A DNA stretch of 64,000 nucleotides from Phytophthora quininea (lineage: Eukaryota > Oomycota > Peronosporomycetes > Peronosporales > Peronosporaceae), in assembly GCA_011947345.1 (NCBI GenBank), contig JAAVTG010001003.1, forward strand, positions 186,001-250,000, given 5' to 3'. Positions 38,713 through 50,344 of the stretch are shown piece after piece (within the stretch, counting starts at the first letter, position 1; the number at the start of each line of letters is the position of its first letter). The position numbers and the translations under genes were made by a program. The notes beneath the pieces are model-generated. The model was given only the letters and a program-made list of their open reading frames with translations, had not been told where the DNA came from and did not search any database.

Positions 38713-39741
38713 TTATTCAGTTGCAAGCAGCAAGTGATAGCTTCTTGCTGTCGATAGTTCCTCGTCAAAGTCAACACCCTGCAGCAGCTCCTGAATCTCT
38801 TCAGAGCTCAGTGTCGTCTGATCTCTGACTGAATGTTCACAGCCCGTCACCTCGCTTTTCCTAGCTTTCTTTGCTTCTTCTCAATCATTTTCTGTGGCGT
38901 CTCGACGTTTGTTGCCGAAGCTAAAGGCCCCGTCGCGTTTGTACTACTCATCCGCTCAACATCCAAAGTGCTCTGCTCAGCAGGCCGCAAAACGATGGGA
39001 ATTTCTTTCACCTTCTCCACCGTCACAATCTCCGGCCGCAAGTACGTCTCCACCACCTTCGTCTTGAGCTCCATGAGCTCCAACTGCAGCTTTTGTAGCT
39101 CCACACCCTTTTCCGTCTGTGATGATTTAGCTTTCAGGGCCATCTCCTGACTGTGTGCTGTTTGTTGCGCCTTCAGAAACTTGTCTGTGCGTCTCTGCAG
39201 CAGCTCTGCCGCTTGGTTGTATTGCTTCTGCTGGTCTCTCACCACTGTCAGCAGAGCTTCCACTTTGTTGCTCCTGTTAGCTCTCTGTTGCGTCTTCTGA
39301 GTCTGATACGTCAGCATCAACTGCTGCGTCTTTTGGTCTTATACTGCACGTATCCGTAGCCCAGAAGCATCAGTAGCAGCGTCACAGCGCCGTACTTCTT
39401 CACCAGCAGCTTCAAAGTCGTCAGAAGTGAGATCTTGGCGCCTGGGGCTGCATCTGACAGCGTCAAAGCGTCATCTGTAGCTGCTAGAGCCTTAGTCGAC
39501 TGCTCAGCTAGTTGGGACAGTCCATTGCGGCGCTCTACGCTCTTCAGGCACTGCGTGATCTGCTCTGGTGACAACCCCTAAATAGCAGTAAGGTAGAGAG
39601 GGGATTGTGATCGACTGCTTTAAGGACACTAGCACCCACCTTCTTCTCGAGGAAGTCGACACGCTGCGCCAGCGACAAGGCGCGCACTGTAGGGTGCAGC
39701 AGGAACTGCTCGCACCTGTGCAACAGGCTGGCGTCCGCCAT
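38713..39741 (-). CDS. PEX14: Peroxin PEX14, peroxisomal membrane docking protein
   Basis: Component of the docking complex that receives PEX5-bound cargo at the peroxisome. From the ATG at 39741, CEQFLLHPTVRALSLAQRVD and FLEKK lead to a 62-nt intron (39578-39639, GTGGGT to TTAG). Next is GLSPEQITQCLKSVERRN, completing the conserved PEX14 N-terminal PEX5-binding domain. A membrane segment follows (YGAVTLLLMLLGYGYVQY, near residue 100), then a long coiled coil (RDQQKQYNQAAELLQRRTDK). Frame changes near 39339 and at the T run 38856-38859 (plus strand) both fit one lost base. With them the acidic C-terminus (SSEEIQELLQGVDFDEEL) ends at 38713-38715, about 322 residues in all. It is divergent, 125 bases apart, from the coiled-coil gene at 39867. 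As a conserved single-copy-type gene it is unlikely to be truly broken twice. Confidence 0.85.
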
Positions 39742-39866
39742 CCTCGGGCTGCTGCTTATTGCGAACTGCTTACTGACGCAAAACGTATTGAACTTTTGCC
39801 GGCGTAAAACGGAGTCTAAAACTGACGCTAAAAACTGGTTTTCTTGTTGACAATCGAAGTGAGACC
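39742..39866. promoter_or_regulatory. Shared divergent promoter region
   Basis: Only 125 bases separate the PEX14 start from the start at 39867, so both must be transcribed from this interval or from overlapping 5' ends. No clear Inr is visible. Confidence 0.45.
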
Positions 39867-40448
39867 ATGGCGGAGGTGACGGAGCTGGAGGCCAAGTCGC
39901 CTCGCTCGGTGGACAAGTGCGTGGACAGCAAGCGCAAGCCCAAGACGGACAAGAAGACGCGCAAGCCCAGGAAGCACAAGAAGAAGGTCGTCGTCTCGCA
40001 GAACACGGCGCAGATGCTGCTCAAATGCACGTGCCAACTGCTGCGGTCCCAGACACTGGACCTGGACGTGCGAGCGCACGAGATGGAGACGCGCAACGCC
40101 GCGCAGCAGAAGGAAATCAATCAATGGGAGAAGAAGATCCGCAGTCTGCAGAGAGAGCTGCAAGAGTTCGACGACGAGCTGCCAGCGAATCCGCTGGCTG
40201 TGGTGGACAATAGCAGCGGGTCAGCAGACCTGGAGGAGAAGCGACCGGCGTCGTCCGTGGCCTCTACAGCTTCCGTGTCGGAAGAGGCTGCCCAAGTGGT
40301 CGACTTGACGCTGCCACCGAAAGTGCTGGAGGCTGAGACCAAACTCCAGGATGAGCTACGCAAACGCACCGAGAGGATCGAAGAGTTCGCTCGGAGCGTG
40401 CCTGGATTCATTTCTACGTTGGACCAGCAGCTCCTGCGCCGTTGCTAA
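39867..40448 (+). CDS. Coiled-coil protein of unknown function
   Basis: Intact 193-residue ORF. The N-terminus is strongly basic (DSKRKPKTDKKTRKPRKHKK), which could be a nuclear or nucleic-acid-binding patch. A heptad-like helix follows (EINQWEKKIRSLQRELQEFD), then a Ser/Ala-rich acidic linker and a second helix (EAETKLQDELRKRTERIEEF) to the end. High GC, clean frame and close divergent pairing with PEX14 support a real gene. The layout recalls small dynein- or kinetochore-associated coiled-coil proteins, but I cannot assign it. Confidence 0.65.
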   Translation: MAEVTELEAKSPRSVDKCVDSKRKPKTDKKTRKPRKHKKKVVVSQNTAQMLLKCTCQLLRSQTLDLDVRAHEMETRNAAQQKEINQWEKKIRSLQRELQEFDDELPANPLAVVDNSSGSADLEEKRPASSVASTASVSEEAAQVVDLTLPPKVLEAETKLQDELRKRTERIEEFARSVPGFISTLDQQLLRRC

Positions 40449-40966
40449 GCAGAGCGACGTTAATTTTATTCCATGCAGCGCCATAGCTGCAGTAGTCGAC
40501 GTACCATGCGTAGACAGAATTTACTCACGAGGTGTTACTGACCTTGTCGTCTATTGAAGTTACTTTCTTTTGTATGCTGTCGTATCACGCTGACAGCGCC
40601 CAACTGCATGAAGGAGCGGTGCAACTCGTCGTTGCTGGTGCGAGATACATCAGGCAGGTATCATCGTCCGCAGGGACGGGCAGCGTTGGCCGCACAGACA
40701 GCGGATACTAGCAGTTCTGCACCTCTCGATGGCCGCCACCAAGTCCGTGCCTTGGTCGATATTATAAAGAATAAGCCAGCTGGCTGCGCCGCAAAACGGC
40801 GCAGTCTTCGTTCTCTGGAGCGCCAAAGCCAAAAGCCTCGCTTCGCTCGGCCGGATGTACTTAGGTGTGTTATCGTTTAGATCAATGTACTGAGGTTTTT
40901 AGCCAATCAGATAAGTGTGACTGACGGACAGACGGACGGACACGCGGTTAATGCTAAAGACTAGCA
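40449..40966. other. Flank between the coiled-coil gene and the Helitron
   Basis: Contains a short minus-strand open stretch (QGTDLVAAIERCRTASIRCL, 40832-40650) that reads like a decayed transposon ORF, and a GACGGACAGACGGACGGACA simple repeat at about 40922-40941, just outside the Helitron end. No gene assigned. Confidence 0.35.
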
Positions 40967-40997
40967 CTAGCATTGGGGTCGCCCGCTCACGCGGGCG
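40967..40997 (-). repeat. Helitron 3' end hairpin and CTAG terminus
   Basis: A 7-bp GC stem with a 4-base loop, nine bases before CTAG. This is the rolling-circle termination signal of Helitrons. Confidence 0.8.
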
Positions 40998-41159
40998 ATA
41001 GGACATGGTTCGATGCAGCCCGTTGCGCTCGATTTGCATCTCGCTCCACTACTCGCCAGTGCCGCCTTCGCTGTCGCTCGGCAGCGGGATGGAGCTGTGG
41101 GTCATGTTGGAGACGCAGCCAAAGTCATCAAATGCAAAGGTAGACATGTATTGACGCAG

Positions 41160-44100
41160 TTAGAAGCCCTGGCGAGCGGCGAAGACCTCGCGGTAGACGA
41201 TGTTCTTCGTGTGCACAGCGTTCTCCTCGACGGCAGAGTCGTCCACCATGATCGTGATGCCCTTCCTCGACCTCGCGCACGACAGTGCCACGTAGAGCTG
41301 CCCGTGAGAGAACACAGGGCCTTGCAGACAGATGCCGACACGGTCAAATGACTGTCTCTGAGCTCTGTTGATGGTCATCGCGAATGCTGGAAACACCGGG
41401 AACTGCTTGCGCCGCATCTGGAACGGGAAGTTTCTGTCGTCGTCGTCGCTGATGAAGATGATGCGAGGGATGAACGTGCGCTGACCATTGCGGGCACCGG
41501 TCATGATCATAGCGTCGATGCACTACTCACGCAGATAGAGAACGCGAAGTCGTGTTCCATTGGACAGACCCACCTTGATGTTCAGGTTGCGGATGAGGAT
41601 GATTGGACTGCCAACCTTCAGCACGATTCTGTGGGGCGGAATCCCCGAGAAGTTCATTGAATGCAGAAATTCCGGCTCGAACACCATGTTGTCCGCTCCT
41701 TCCATCGAATCCACAGAGAAGTACTCACGTGTCTCCCCGAAAGGCGGTCTGCCACCATTTCGTTGATGCGCCAAATGTTCTCGTTCGTGGGAGCCAGAAT
41801 GACTCGTTCCGCGAAGTAGTCGTCCAAGAGGTTCGTCGCTTCCACACCAGGGTACACCGCATCGATCAGAGCGTTCAGATCGTGCTCGTAGTAGTCGCGT
41901 ACAACTGGTACATCGCTTTCTACCTGTTGAGGTGGAAGAAGTGCAAAGCTGGGAGCAGCCTCCACCTCTTCTTGAGGCTCCGTTCTGTCCGGAATAAGAT
42001 ACATGTCCCGCGGTAAACTGATGTCGTCCCCGTCAATTTCGCTGTTCACGGGAAAGCGTCCCTCGCCGATTTCCAGAAGAAAGCTCGAGAACCCTCGATC
42101 TCAGCTGCGCTCTGAGCATCGCGCGCCGTCTGCACTCTCATGTTTTCAGAAAGCTGCAGGGGAGTGAGGTCTGTCCACAGCGTAGATGACGTGAAGCAAG
42201 CCTTAACCGTCTCAACGCGAGAACCGTTCTTAACTACAGGAAGAATCTGGCGGAAGTCCCCACTAAACACGATGATCTTGCCCCCAACCGGTTTGTCATT
42301 GCGCATAATGTCACCGAACGTCCTGTCCACAGCCTCGAAACAGAATGCTTTCATCATGGGGGCCTCGTCCCAAATGATCAGACTTGCCCCACGGATCAAC
42401 GTAGCCTGCGAGCTACCTCTCTTGATGTTGCAGGTAGATGTGTCGTCCAATTTGATTGGGATCTGGAATGTCGAATGCGCAGTCCTACCGCCCGTTAGAA
42501 GCTGGGCAGCCGCTCCGCTTAAAGCCACCGCAAATGCAGACTTCCCATCGAGATGGACACGCGCCAGCAGCTGCTCCAATAAGAAAGACTTACCTGTACC
42601 ACCGGGTCCATCGAGGAAAAATAGCGCAGGACCACGCCCACCACTTTGCGTGTAGGCCACTGCCCCGTTAATGGTCTGCGCCGATTCAACAGCTTCCATC
42701 ACTGCCTCGACAACTCTCTGCTGGCCTTCGTTCAAAGAAGACCTCAAGGCTGCCGTCCGCTCCAGCTGCTCCTCAGTGTAGTCCAGATCGTCGGCCACCA
42801 AGGCAACCACAGTGGTTTCTGCGATGCGCTCAACGTCTCTGTAGTCATCAAGCGGCGGGAGCTGGTAGTCTCTCAAAGTCTTGACATTAGAAGCAAGCAC
42901 CTTCTCGATGGCCAAACGTGTTAGATACTCAACACGTCTGTCTTCGGCATCTGCTTCGAGACGCCTCTGGAAGTCTTCAGACAGTGCCCCTTGAACTTCG
43001 TCCATAGCGCAGATGCATCGCTCGGCATGGAATAGATCAAAATGACACCAAAGAGCTGCCTGAGCTGATACGGCATCTGGAATCCATTCGCCTCAGTAAG
43101 GCATTGTTCCCACTCCCTATCGTTGTCTAGGTATCCTGCAGCTTGCGCGGCCGCCTTGAAAGTAGGGTACAACCGACCTTACACTGTGCGCAGGTCTTCG
43201 AAGCATGTTGACCCCTGATGTAGCACAACATCAAATGGAGGTAGTAACGCTCCTCGTCCCTCGGAGTCACGTGCACGATACGGCCCAGGCTGGGAACATA
43301 CTTCTTATAACGCACCCAACACTTCTGCTTTTTCTCCCACTTGTACTTTGTCGGAATTTCCATGTACAACATGGTGCCAGCAACGTCGGGTTCATCTTGA
43401 CAGATGTGGAAAAACGCTGTCAATGTTGTGCGCTCTCCACAGTTGATGAGATAACGGAGATTCGCATCTGTGGCACCCTCACGAAACATAGCAGAGCTCT
43501 GGCCGGGAAGATGGATGTGCAACTTCACAACACTGTGGGTAGAGCCATTGGTCGGGTGCTTGTAGATCCGCATGCACGACTCGACAGGGCAGATGTGACG
43601 ACCCATTTGGTACAGAAGGATTTCGTTCACAGCCTCCTCCAAATTCTCAAGCGTCACCGTAGCGCTATCCGATCCCTTGTAGACGTACTTGTAGATGTAC
43701 TTGACGGCCCCATTCGACGTACACACTTCGATGTTGATGTGGCAATTGTACTTCTGCGACAGGTACGGGTTATACGAAACAACCCACTGGTTCACTGTGG
43801 CGTTGTCCCACCGGAAGTTTTTATGCTTGAGCTCACCCGCCTCACGTCGGCGACGCTTGTAGATGGGATATTTGCCATCCGCGGCGCTTGTCCTATCGGC
43901 AAACGGCATCGGGAAATGCTTGCTGCATTTGTTTTTTCCATACACGGACAGTTCGGGTGACCGGCGCCACACGGGCCGTGCATCATGCACGAGAGAACTG
44001 TCTCGTATAACTCCAGCTGTTTGTCCTTTTCTGGAATTTCGGCGGACACCAATTCGTCAATAACTTCGGGGGTCAAAGGCCTATCCTCGGAACGGAGAAT

Positions 44101-46780
44101 CACCAATATGTGTGCATGAGGAAGACCGCGCTTCTGGTACTCCACAACATAAATCCGCGCAGCTTGAATCCCAAGCACACCCTCGTCCAAGTCTTTGAGA
44201 AGTGCCGCAAGCTTCTGCTGGAACACTCTTGCCACCAAGTCCGGTCTATCCGTCACTGTCTGCCACTGCTTTAAGTTGTCCTTGATCTCCGGCCAGTTGG
44301 GATTGCACGTCATAGTGACGAAGAGACTTGACGCACCCAGAACGCGTACCAACGTCATGGCGTTCAGAAACAATTGTTGCATGTACCGGGGCCACCCGTG
44401 AAGTTCCCAGGCAGAATGAGGCCACGCCCCAGGCGGGAGGAGAAGGGCTCTCTCGAATCCTCAGCCTGATGGCGCTGTTGCCGATCCTCAATAACGGCCC
44501 CTACCCCACGGGTGCGTATCTCTACGTCCCGCTGAACCTCTCGGCGATGCGTTTCCAGGTTCTCATCTCGGAAAGCGTCCGTGAACCCCTGCAGCGTATC
44601 CATCCCCATTCGCACCTGGTCCTTCTTGATGAAGCGAAGTCGCTGCTGCTCCACTTTTGCCCACTGATCCACCACGTACTGCTGCGTTAGCCTACCCCCA
44701 TCCAGAACGCTTGAAGGGTTGCCGGACCTGTCATGTAATAGATACGCTGCAAACTGGCGCAGTAAGCCGCTCTCATTGTCGTTTTCGTCGATCTCATCTT
44801 CCATTTGTTCAGGATCGCTGTTCTCCTGCTCTGTGGGAGTGCCAAGTGCTTCTCCATTAGAGTTTAGTGCTTCTGGAGGGGCCCGAGGAGCAGACATAGC
44901 TTCAGGAGCAGCGGGTGTTTCTGGTGGCGGCGATGCATCCGGGTACGTCCAGCCATGCTCACCGTACGGATGTAACAGCGGGTACTGTAGAGGGTCATAG
45001 TGCTCGCTGACCTCGAAAACACGCTCGAGTTGGCCGGACCTGGTATACAAAACCATGTCGCCGCATTCAGCAGCATGATCGTCGATGATGATAGCCGCCA
45101 CTTCGGATGTCGTCGGCATGTTTCCGGTCCCGCGAGCGGCCCGTCGGTCTGTATGCAGACGAAGCACCATATCGGTTGTGTGCGCTGACACAGGCTCCGG
45201 CTCCTCTTCTTTGCCTTCCTCCTCTGCTCGCTGACGCCGAAAATCGTTGATAGCCCGCTCCCGCGCTTTGATGATTTGCTTAGCGTTCAAGTACTCCCGG
45301 GTGTAACGGTTGTCTAGCATAACGACTTCCAGCTTTTCTACAGTCCCACGGTCGAGACCGTCCATCATCCCGAGTCTTCGTTCGACCCGCGCCGACTCAT
45401 CGGCATCGCTCATGAAAATTTGGGCGAACATGGCGTTCTCGACATTTCCCGAAGCAGGTAGAAGCGATTCCATCCGATGGCACAACGTCCCGGTTACTCT
45501 GAAGTTGTAGATGCCTCTCTGCCCGGCAACGCTCTCATCCACGTTGAGGGGTGGTATGGAGTCGCTCTCATGGACGCAAACGCAAACGCATTGTTGTACG
45601 CTCGACTTTCCTCCCTGAAATCACGATCCCTGAAAAGCTCCTGTAAAATGGCGGGAGGATCGCGTCGGGCCGGAACATGAACCTTACCACCTCCACAACA
45701 ACTATGTGCCGACTCAGCAGGAAACTTCCAGGCGCCGCAGCCATGGATGCACCTCCTCTCCTCGCCCGTAGAGAGGAACTTCAAGAGTAGGTGACGTCTG
45801 TTCACCACGTTGGCGCCTCTGACGGAGTCTAGGTCAAAGTTCTCGTGGTGCCCGTACGCGGCCTTGTACTGAACAGCGCGACGACGATAGCGCTCTGCCA
45901 CGCGCACTCGTTCGCGATCTTCTTCGGTCATGGCGGCGCGGCGTTCTCTGGCGCGCTCGGCGTTGCGCTCTCGTTCGGTCTCTCGTTCTGCTGCTGTCAT
46001 GAGCTCCCTGCGTTGGCGATGCTGTGCAGAATCCCTTTCACGTTCGGTTTGCAGAGTCTCAGGAGGCATCTGCGCGCGCAACGGACAACCGCGTTGCATT
46101 GAGATCTCGAATCTGTTGACGATGGGACTGCGAGAGAGACGGTCACGTTGCGATGCGCGAGCAGTAGCGTTCCTTTCACGACTCCCCGCTCGCTCCTCCG
46201 GTGTTTGCATTGCACGCCGGTGTTGCCCCTGCAATCGATGCGCATCAGCAGCCACTTTATCACGCGCACGTCTTGCTGCAACCTGTAGTCGATTTCTTTC
46301 ACGTTCCGACGCGCGCTGTGAAGTCGTCATACTCGCTCGTCTGTTTGCTTGGCGCTCCCGATCAGAGGTACGTTCTCTATCGTGTTGGCTCGAGGTACGG
46401 GCGGCTCGACGGCCAGCCGCTCGAACCCTATCGCGTTCCAAACGTTCTTCACGCACGGACACAGTTCCGGCGGTAGGTGTAGCCGTGCTTGAGACCCTGA
46501 CTACTCTTGCAGTTGCCGAGGCAGTTGCTGGCCCGCATACAACGCTTCCAGCAGGGTGCGGCGTCGAAATCGTCAAGGCACCAAAGGCTGAAGTTGCGTT
46601 AGCCGCCGATGCGACCTGGGCCCTCTCTTCCAGAACACCTCTACAGAATCGGTATAAAGCCGACCGTAGGCTGGCTTTCCTCCTCTTCTTGGCTGCTCCA
46701 TTCGCGTCTCCATCGTCAGGAGTCGCATACGCCTCGTAAAATTCTTCCTCGTTTTGAAATTTGCTCTTTCTGGGCGCCAT
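41160..46780 (-). CDS. Helitron Rep-helicase (RepHel)
   Basis: Replication initiator fused to a Pif1-type helicase, about 1,875 residues from the ATG at 46780. An Arg/Glu-rich N-terminus (RERRAAMTEEDRERVRVAER) is followed by NAMFAQIFMSDADE and the Rep region: LFVTMTCNPNWPEI, GLPHAHILVIL (HUH metal site) and KYIYKYVYKG (paired catalytic tyrosines). The helicase has FFLDGPGGTGKSFLLEQLL (Walker A), ASLIIWDEAPMM (Walker B), VFSGDFRQILPVV and AFAMTINRAQRQSFDRVGI. Seven frame changes (45548, 44388, 43932, 43212, 42987, 42092 and 41735) all lie at runs of 3-6 identical bases and all fit one lost base. In-frame stops at 43179-43181 (TAA) and 41523-41525 (TAG) are separate and may be real. All catalytic motifs survive. 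Confidence 0.85.
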
Positions 46781-46800
46781 GACCACTAACACCACAAATA

Positions 46801-48199
46801 CGAAGGTTAATACGACACGAAAGACGTGCTTCCGACACAGGAATAAAAGGTTAGCTTGTCAGAGATGATCTTGAAATGGTAGTGGCTACAGGCCAGAAGA
46901 ACACGCAGCCAGGGGGACTCACTCCCTTCCTCTGCCCAATTGCCCAAAAGCGCTATCCTACAGCTAGACGGCTCGAAATATCAGCCAGCCCAAGCACAGA
47001 CAGCACTCTACACGACGGTAAGTCATCTCATTAGCCAGGTTCTGCTCCGACGTTTTTTCGGTTCTTTTTTGTTTGTGGCCCTCCCTTGTGTGTTTTCCGC
47101 CTTTAAGCACGTCTGCATTTGCGCGCTGCGTCTCAATTCCTTCGGAGACGCAGCAGCAGACCTTTGTGCTGAAGCGACAGCTACCCACCACTTTTTACGC
47201 TCGTGCGCGGCAACTTCCTTTGGTGACGGTGGAGTAGCGTATGCTCGATGCCACTGGGTTATTCACCTCAGGCAATGAACCATTTTGGTTGTGTAGGGGT
47301 AAAACTTCGGGACTTTGGGTCTTTTTATCGTCGGAGCGTCCGCTGGCATCATAGACGTCGAAGAATTGTGTAAAGCGCCGCTGCACTAAAGCTAACCAAT
47401 ACTCCGTGCCATCCTGCCGTAGTGTAGGCGTTCCTCGGTCATATAGGCAAATTCCACTGGCCCTGATCCCTCCATTCAGCCGTAGATAGCCACCACCGGT
47501 GTGTTGTATGGATTTTGCCTCCGCCGCGGCACAGAGGCACCAAACGGGTGTTTCCAGCCGAAGGGCCAGCCCCACTCACGACGACTGGGTCCGGGGAGAG
47601 ACAGACGGCCCGGACAAGCCAGCTTTTATCGCCGTTTGTGCTACCCCTGACCCCGGATTGGGTATGAGACTTCCCACGCAGCTTGCGGGCTAACGCGGGC
47701 GCCTCAGCGTCGGGCCCGAAGGATTTAGTGGCGGCGGAGTGAGCTTGGGCGTCGTGGACGTTGGCGGGTGCCGGCTGCAACTTTTGGTTTCCTATAAAGC
47801 GTCTAGAAACACTTCTTTATTAAGGTTTTAGAAAAACCTTAATTTGCGACCCCATTCCCGCCGCTCAGCTAGGAAGCGTAGCGACGGTACTGGTCGTTTT
47901 AGGAAATTAGCGGTGCAAAGTATGGGAACCTACAGTTCTAAATGCAATCATTGCCAGATAACCAAATCTGGCAAACATACATTTAGAAATGTTGTAGATA
48001 TCAGAGGGGCCTGCCTGGCATCTACGCGCTCATTGGGGTCCGTCTCGACTACATGGCCGTGGCGTGACACCCACTACAACGGACCCCGAGCTCCTAAGGG
48101 AGGACCCCTTTAGCCCCCACAGAGGCGACCAGCCCTCGCTCCTAATCCCACACAAATACACCTCGGCCGCCCTGAAGGTACCAGTTATCCCAACAGGAG
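46801..48199 (-). mobile_element. Probable LTR-retrotransposon fragment
   Basis: On the minus strand a sequence starting TGTTGGGATAACTGG (48199) and carrying a polyA-type CCTTAATAAAG near 47820 looks like a long terminal repeat of about 400 bp. Below it, two overlapping frames read protein-like: SFGPDAEAPALARKLRGKSH (47780-47439) and DGTEYWLALVQRRFTQFFDV (47575-47195), which would suit a gag start. No protease, integrase or second LTR is seen. It ends against the Helitron. Confidence 0.35.
47936..47988. repeat. Nested inverted repeat
   Basis: TTCTAAATG (47936-47944) pairs with CATTTAGAA (47980-47988), and inside it TTGCCAGAT (47951-47959) pairs with ATCTGGCAA (47966-47974). The two 9-bp stems are stacked with short internal gaps, giving a 53-base cruciform-like unit within the putative LTR. 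Confidence 0.7.
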
Positions 48200-48696
48200 G
48201 AACTCCCGACACGTCCAAATTTGTTTTTATTAGTACAATACCATCTACTTACACAGTCCTGTCCAGCTGCTGTTCTGCCGCCGCTGTCCGCTCGCTGCCC
48301 GTCCCGGGAATCGCAGCGCTCCTCGCTCGCTTGCTCCGGCCGCTTGCTCTTGAGAAGTGCGTCCGAAAGTCGGCCAGGTCTCGCCTCCCGCTAAAGTACG
48401 AAGTCGCTACCGTAGGTTCCATGACGTTCTAGACAGTTCGCCACACACCCAATATATAATTTAATGACGATAGGTAGGATGCAGGCAAAGGGGCGGAAAA
48501 ATGACGGACGAACTGACCACAGACACACGGATAGCGTACGGCTTTATTATGAAGCACAATTGTCGAGGCTGCCAAACGCTGGACTGACAGTTGTGAATAC
48601 ACCTTCCGGCCACGTAGCCGGCACTCTATCAGCAGTTCGGCCGGCCGCTTTTGTGAGAACGATATCTTGCCAGATGTCTGATGTCCGCACAACGGG
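48200..48696. other. No gene seen
   Basis: GC-rich then AT-rich sequence without protein-like frames. A short minus-strand open frame (48692-48429) has no recognisable content. Probably transposon flank. Confidence 0.35.
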
Positions 48697-49110
48697 TTAA
48701 AATCTCATCTGTCCTTGGTCGATCATGGCACTGCGATCGATAGCGCTGACAACGCCGATGAATCTGTTGGTGTACATGTCCACAACAGGTTCACCCGACA
48801 CCCTTGTGTTGTTATTGGCTATGCAATGCTGAAAAGAGTTTGTGGGGAGAATTGCGGAGTCTGTCGACGACGGGATTTCAGTTACAATGCCGCAACTGAT
48901 CATTGGCAACATGTACCGCTCCAGCCCGAAGCCAACAATGGCCACTGGTTCCCCACTCGTCAGAGTGTCTTGCGGGCCGAGAAAAATCGACGTGCACGTT
49001 CGCCTTCAGCTTGAGCAGAGAAATATCCATCTTCTGTCCATCTTCTGGCAGTCTTTGACATGGGCACACTGGGTGGTTTTAAAACGTGCTATGGCCTCGA
49101 AGAGGTAAAT
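48697..49110 (-). pseudogene. Trypsin-like serine peptidase, fragment
   Basis: Minus-strand remnant of a trypsin-fold (S1/S1C) peptidase. MDISLLKLKANVHVDF matches the strand with the catalytic Asp. One frame over come TSGEPVAIVGFG, SCGIVTEIPSSTDSAILPTN, and NTRVSGEPVVDMYTNRFIGV, which occupies the place of the GNSGGPVV active-site loop and keeps a serine (VSGEP). The N-terminal half with the catalytic His is not found, and a frame change lies near 48950. It may be a distant relative of the gene at 57869-58517. Confidence 0.45.
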
Positions 49111-49248
49111 AGCAACGGCAAAACGTCGGTTTCCCGATCGCGGTAGAGATCGAGAAATAGGCTAGCCTTTCAAAAGCTCCTTTGTAGCGCACAAGTTTCC
49201 AACAACCCTTCAGCTGACCCTTTCAAGCGACTTCTCGTCATTCAGATC

Positions 49249-50180
49249 ATGGCAACTTCCGCGGTGTTCGCTTGCGTTAAGCCTGATGCCCTAGGCATCG
49301 GTGGCTATGGCTACGGATTGGCGCTGTTGCCCTCGTTGGACCAAAATGAGGTCGTGGTGACGAGGGTCCCGAGTGGCCGTTGGGCTGCGTCGGACGCGTT
49401 CGAGTGTAACCGCGCCGTGGCGGAGGTTCAACAGCGATCGGTGACAAAGGAGGAGGCGCTTAGTGGAATTGGTACATACGTGGGGAGCTGCGTGTGTGTG
49501 TGTCAAGAGTGCCCCCGCGTTCGCCAAGAGCTTGGGATTATGGCGTCGTGACGGGGTACACATGGGTCCAAGAACGTCTCACCGGGGAGCTGTGTGTGTG
49601 CTTCGGCAACGAAAGCGTCCTCTTCTTATTCAATCCGTCCGAGGTCCAAGATCTCACCGTGCCTGGCTATGCCCTACGGCCATGTTACCGTGTATCGATT
49701 GTCGACGTGATGCCAGCCGAAATGCGCCAGCGGCACTCTAGTGCTCTTGACCACTTCAACGGGTCGGGAGCACGCGCAACACGCAACTCAGCAACCATTT
49801 TGCGCAAGCTTGACGCGCCTATTGTTGACGAGACCAAATCGATTCCACTGTATGACATCAACCCTGGTAAAGTGGAGTTTGTCTCGATCAGGTATGCTTT
49901 GGACCTCGCATACTACCATGACGGCCGTAGACGCGCCCCACACTCTCTCACGCTGGGGGATACAATCTTTGATGAGCCAAGTCCATCGACGGTGAATCAA
50001 GAAAGGCATGAAGAATCTCCAGCTGAGGCAGAGTTTCTACCTGGTCAGCTCAGTGATTCAGACGAAAGTGATGGAGAAGTGGAGCATACACCGGCCCCCG
50101 CGGTGTCGGCTACCCCACCACCACGACAGCGAAAGCGCAGCGGTACAGAGGTAATGGACGAAGACCTGAGGTCGTTATAG
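49249..50180 (+). pseudogene. DIRS element ORF1 (gag-like), first part
   Basis: From the ATG at 49249 (MATSAVFACVKPDALGIGGY) the frame runs to about 49482, where the GGGG run fits one lost base. It then continues SPRAWDYGVVTGYTWVQERL and GKVEFVSIRYALDLAYYHDG to an acidic, proline-rich end (SDSDESDGEVEHTPAPAVSA) at 50180. No conserved domain is recognised. Position ahead of the RT and the acidic tail suit a structural gag-like protein. Confidence 0.5.
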
Positions 50181-50344
50181 ATGCTGCGCACTTCGAACAG
50201 TGGAAATGCATCGATGATGCGGAGTATTGATCAAGTGACTGCTTTACGAGAGTCACCGATGGCGCTTGGTAGCGGAAGCAGCGTTATTTCTTATGGGGAG
50301 CTGGATCGAACAAGGATCAGTATCAACCATCGTCGCTCCAGCGG

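Larger units (their letters stand above)
40967..46800 (-). mobile_element. Helitron rolling-circle transposon
   Basis: The 3' terminus is visible. On the minus strand a perfect stem-loop (40980-40997, CGCCCGC-GTGA-GCGGGCG) is followed by ACCCCAATG and CTAG (40970-40967). The next base is T, which is the expected Helitron end and insertion site. The coding region covers 41160-46780. The 5' TC end lies somewhere upstream of 46800 and I could not fix it. Confidence 0.82.

Noticed and set aside
40449..40966. Possible tRNA or SINE beside the Helitron
   Set aside because: No cloverleaf, A-box/B-box pair or flanking duplication could be made out.
43205..43960. 251-codon plus-strand ORF
   Set aside because: Antisense to the Rep domain, which has the HUH and tyrosine motifs on the other strand.
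45930..46739. 269-codon plus-strand ORF
   Set aside because: Antisense to the Arg/Glu-rich N-terminus of the Helitron Rep-helicase; composition (SRSALRSRS repeats) is a reflection of that sequence.
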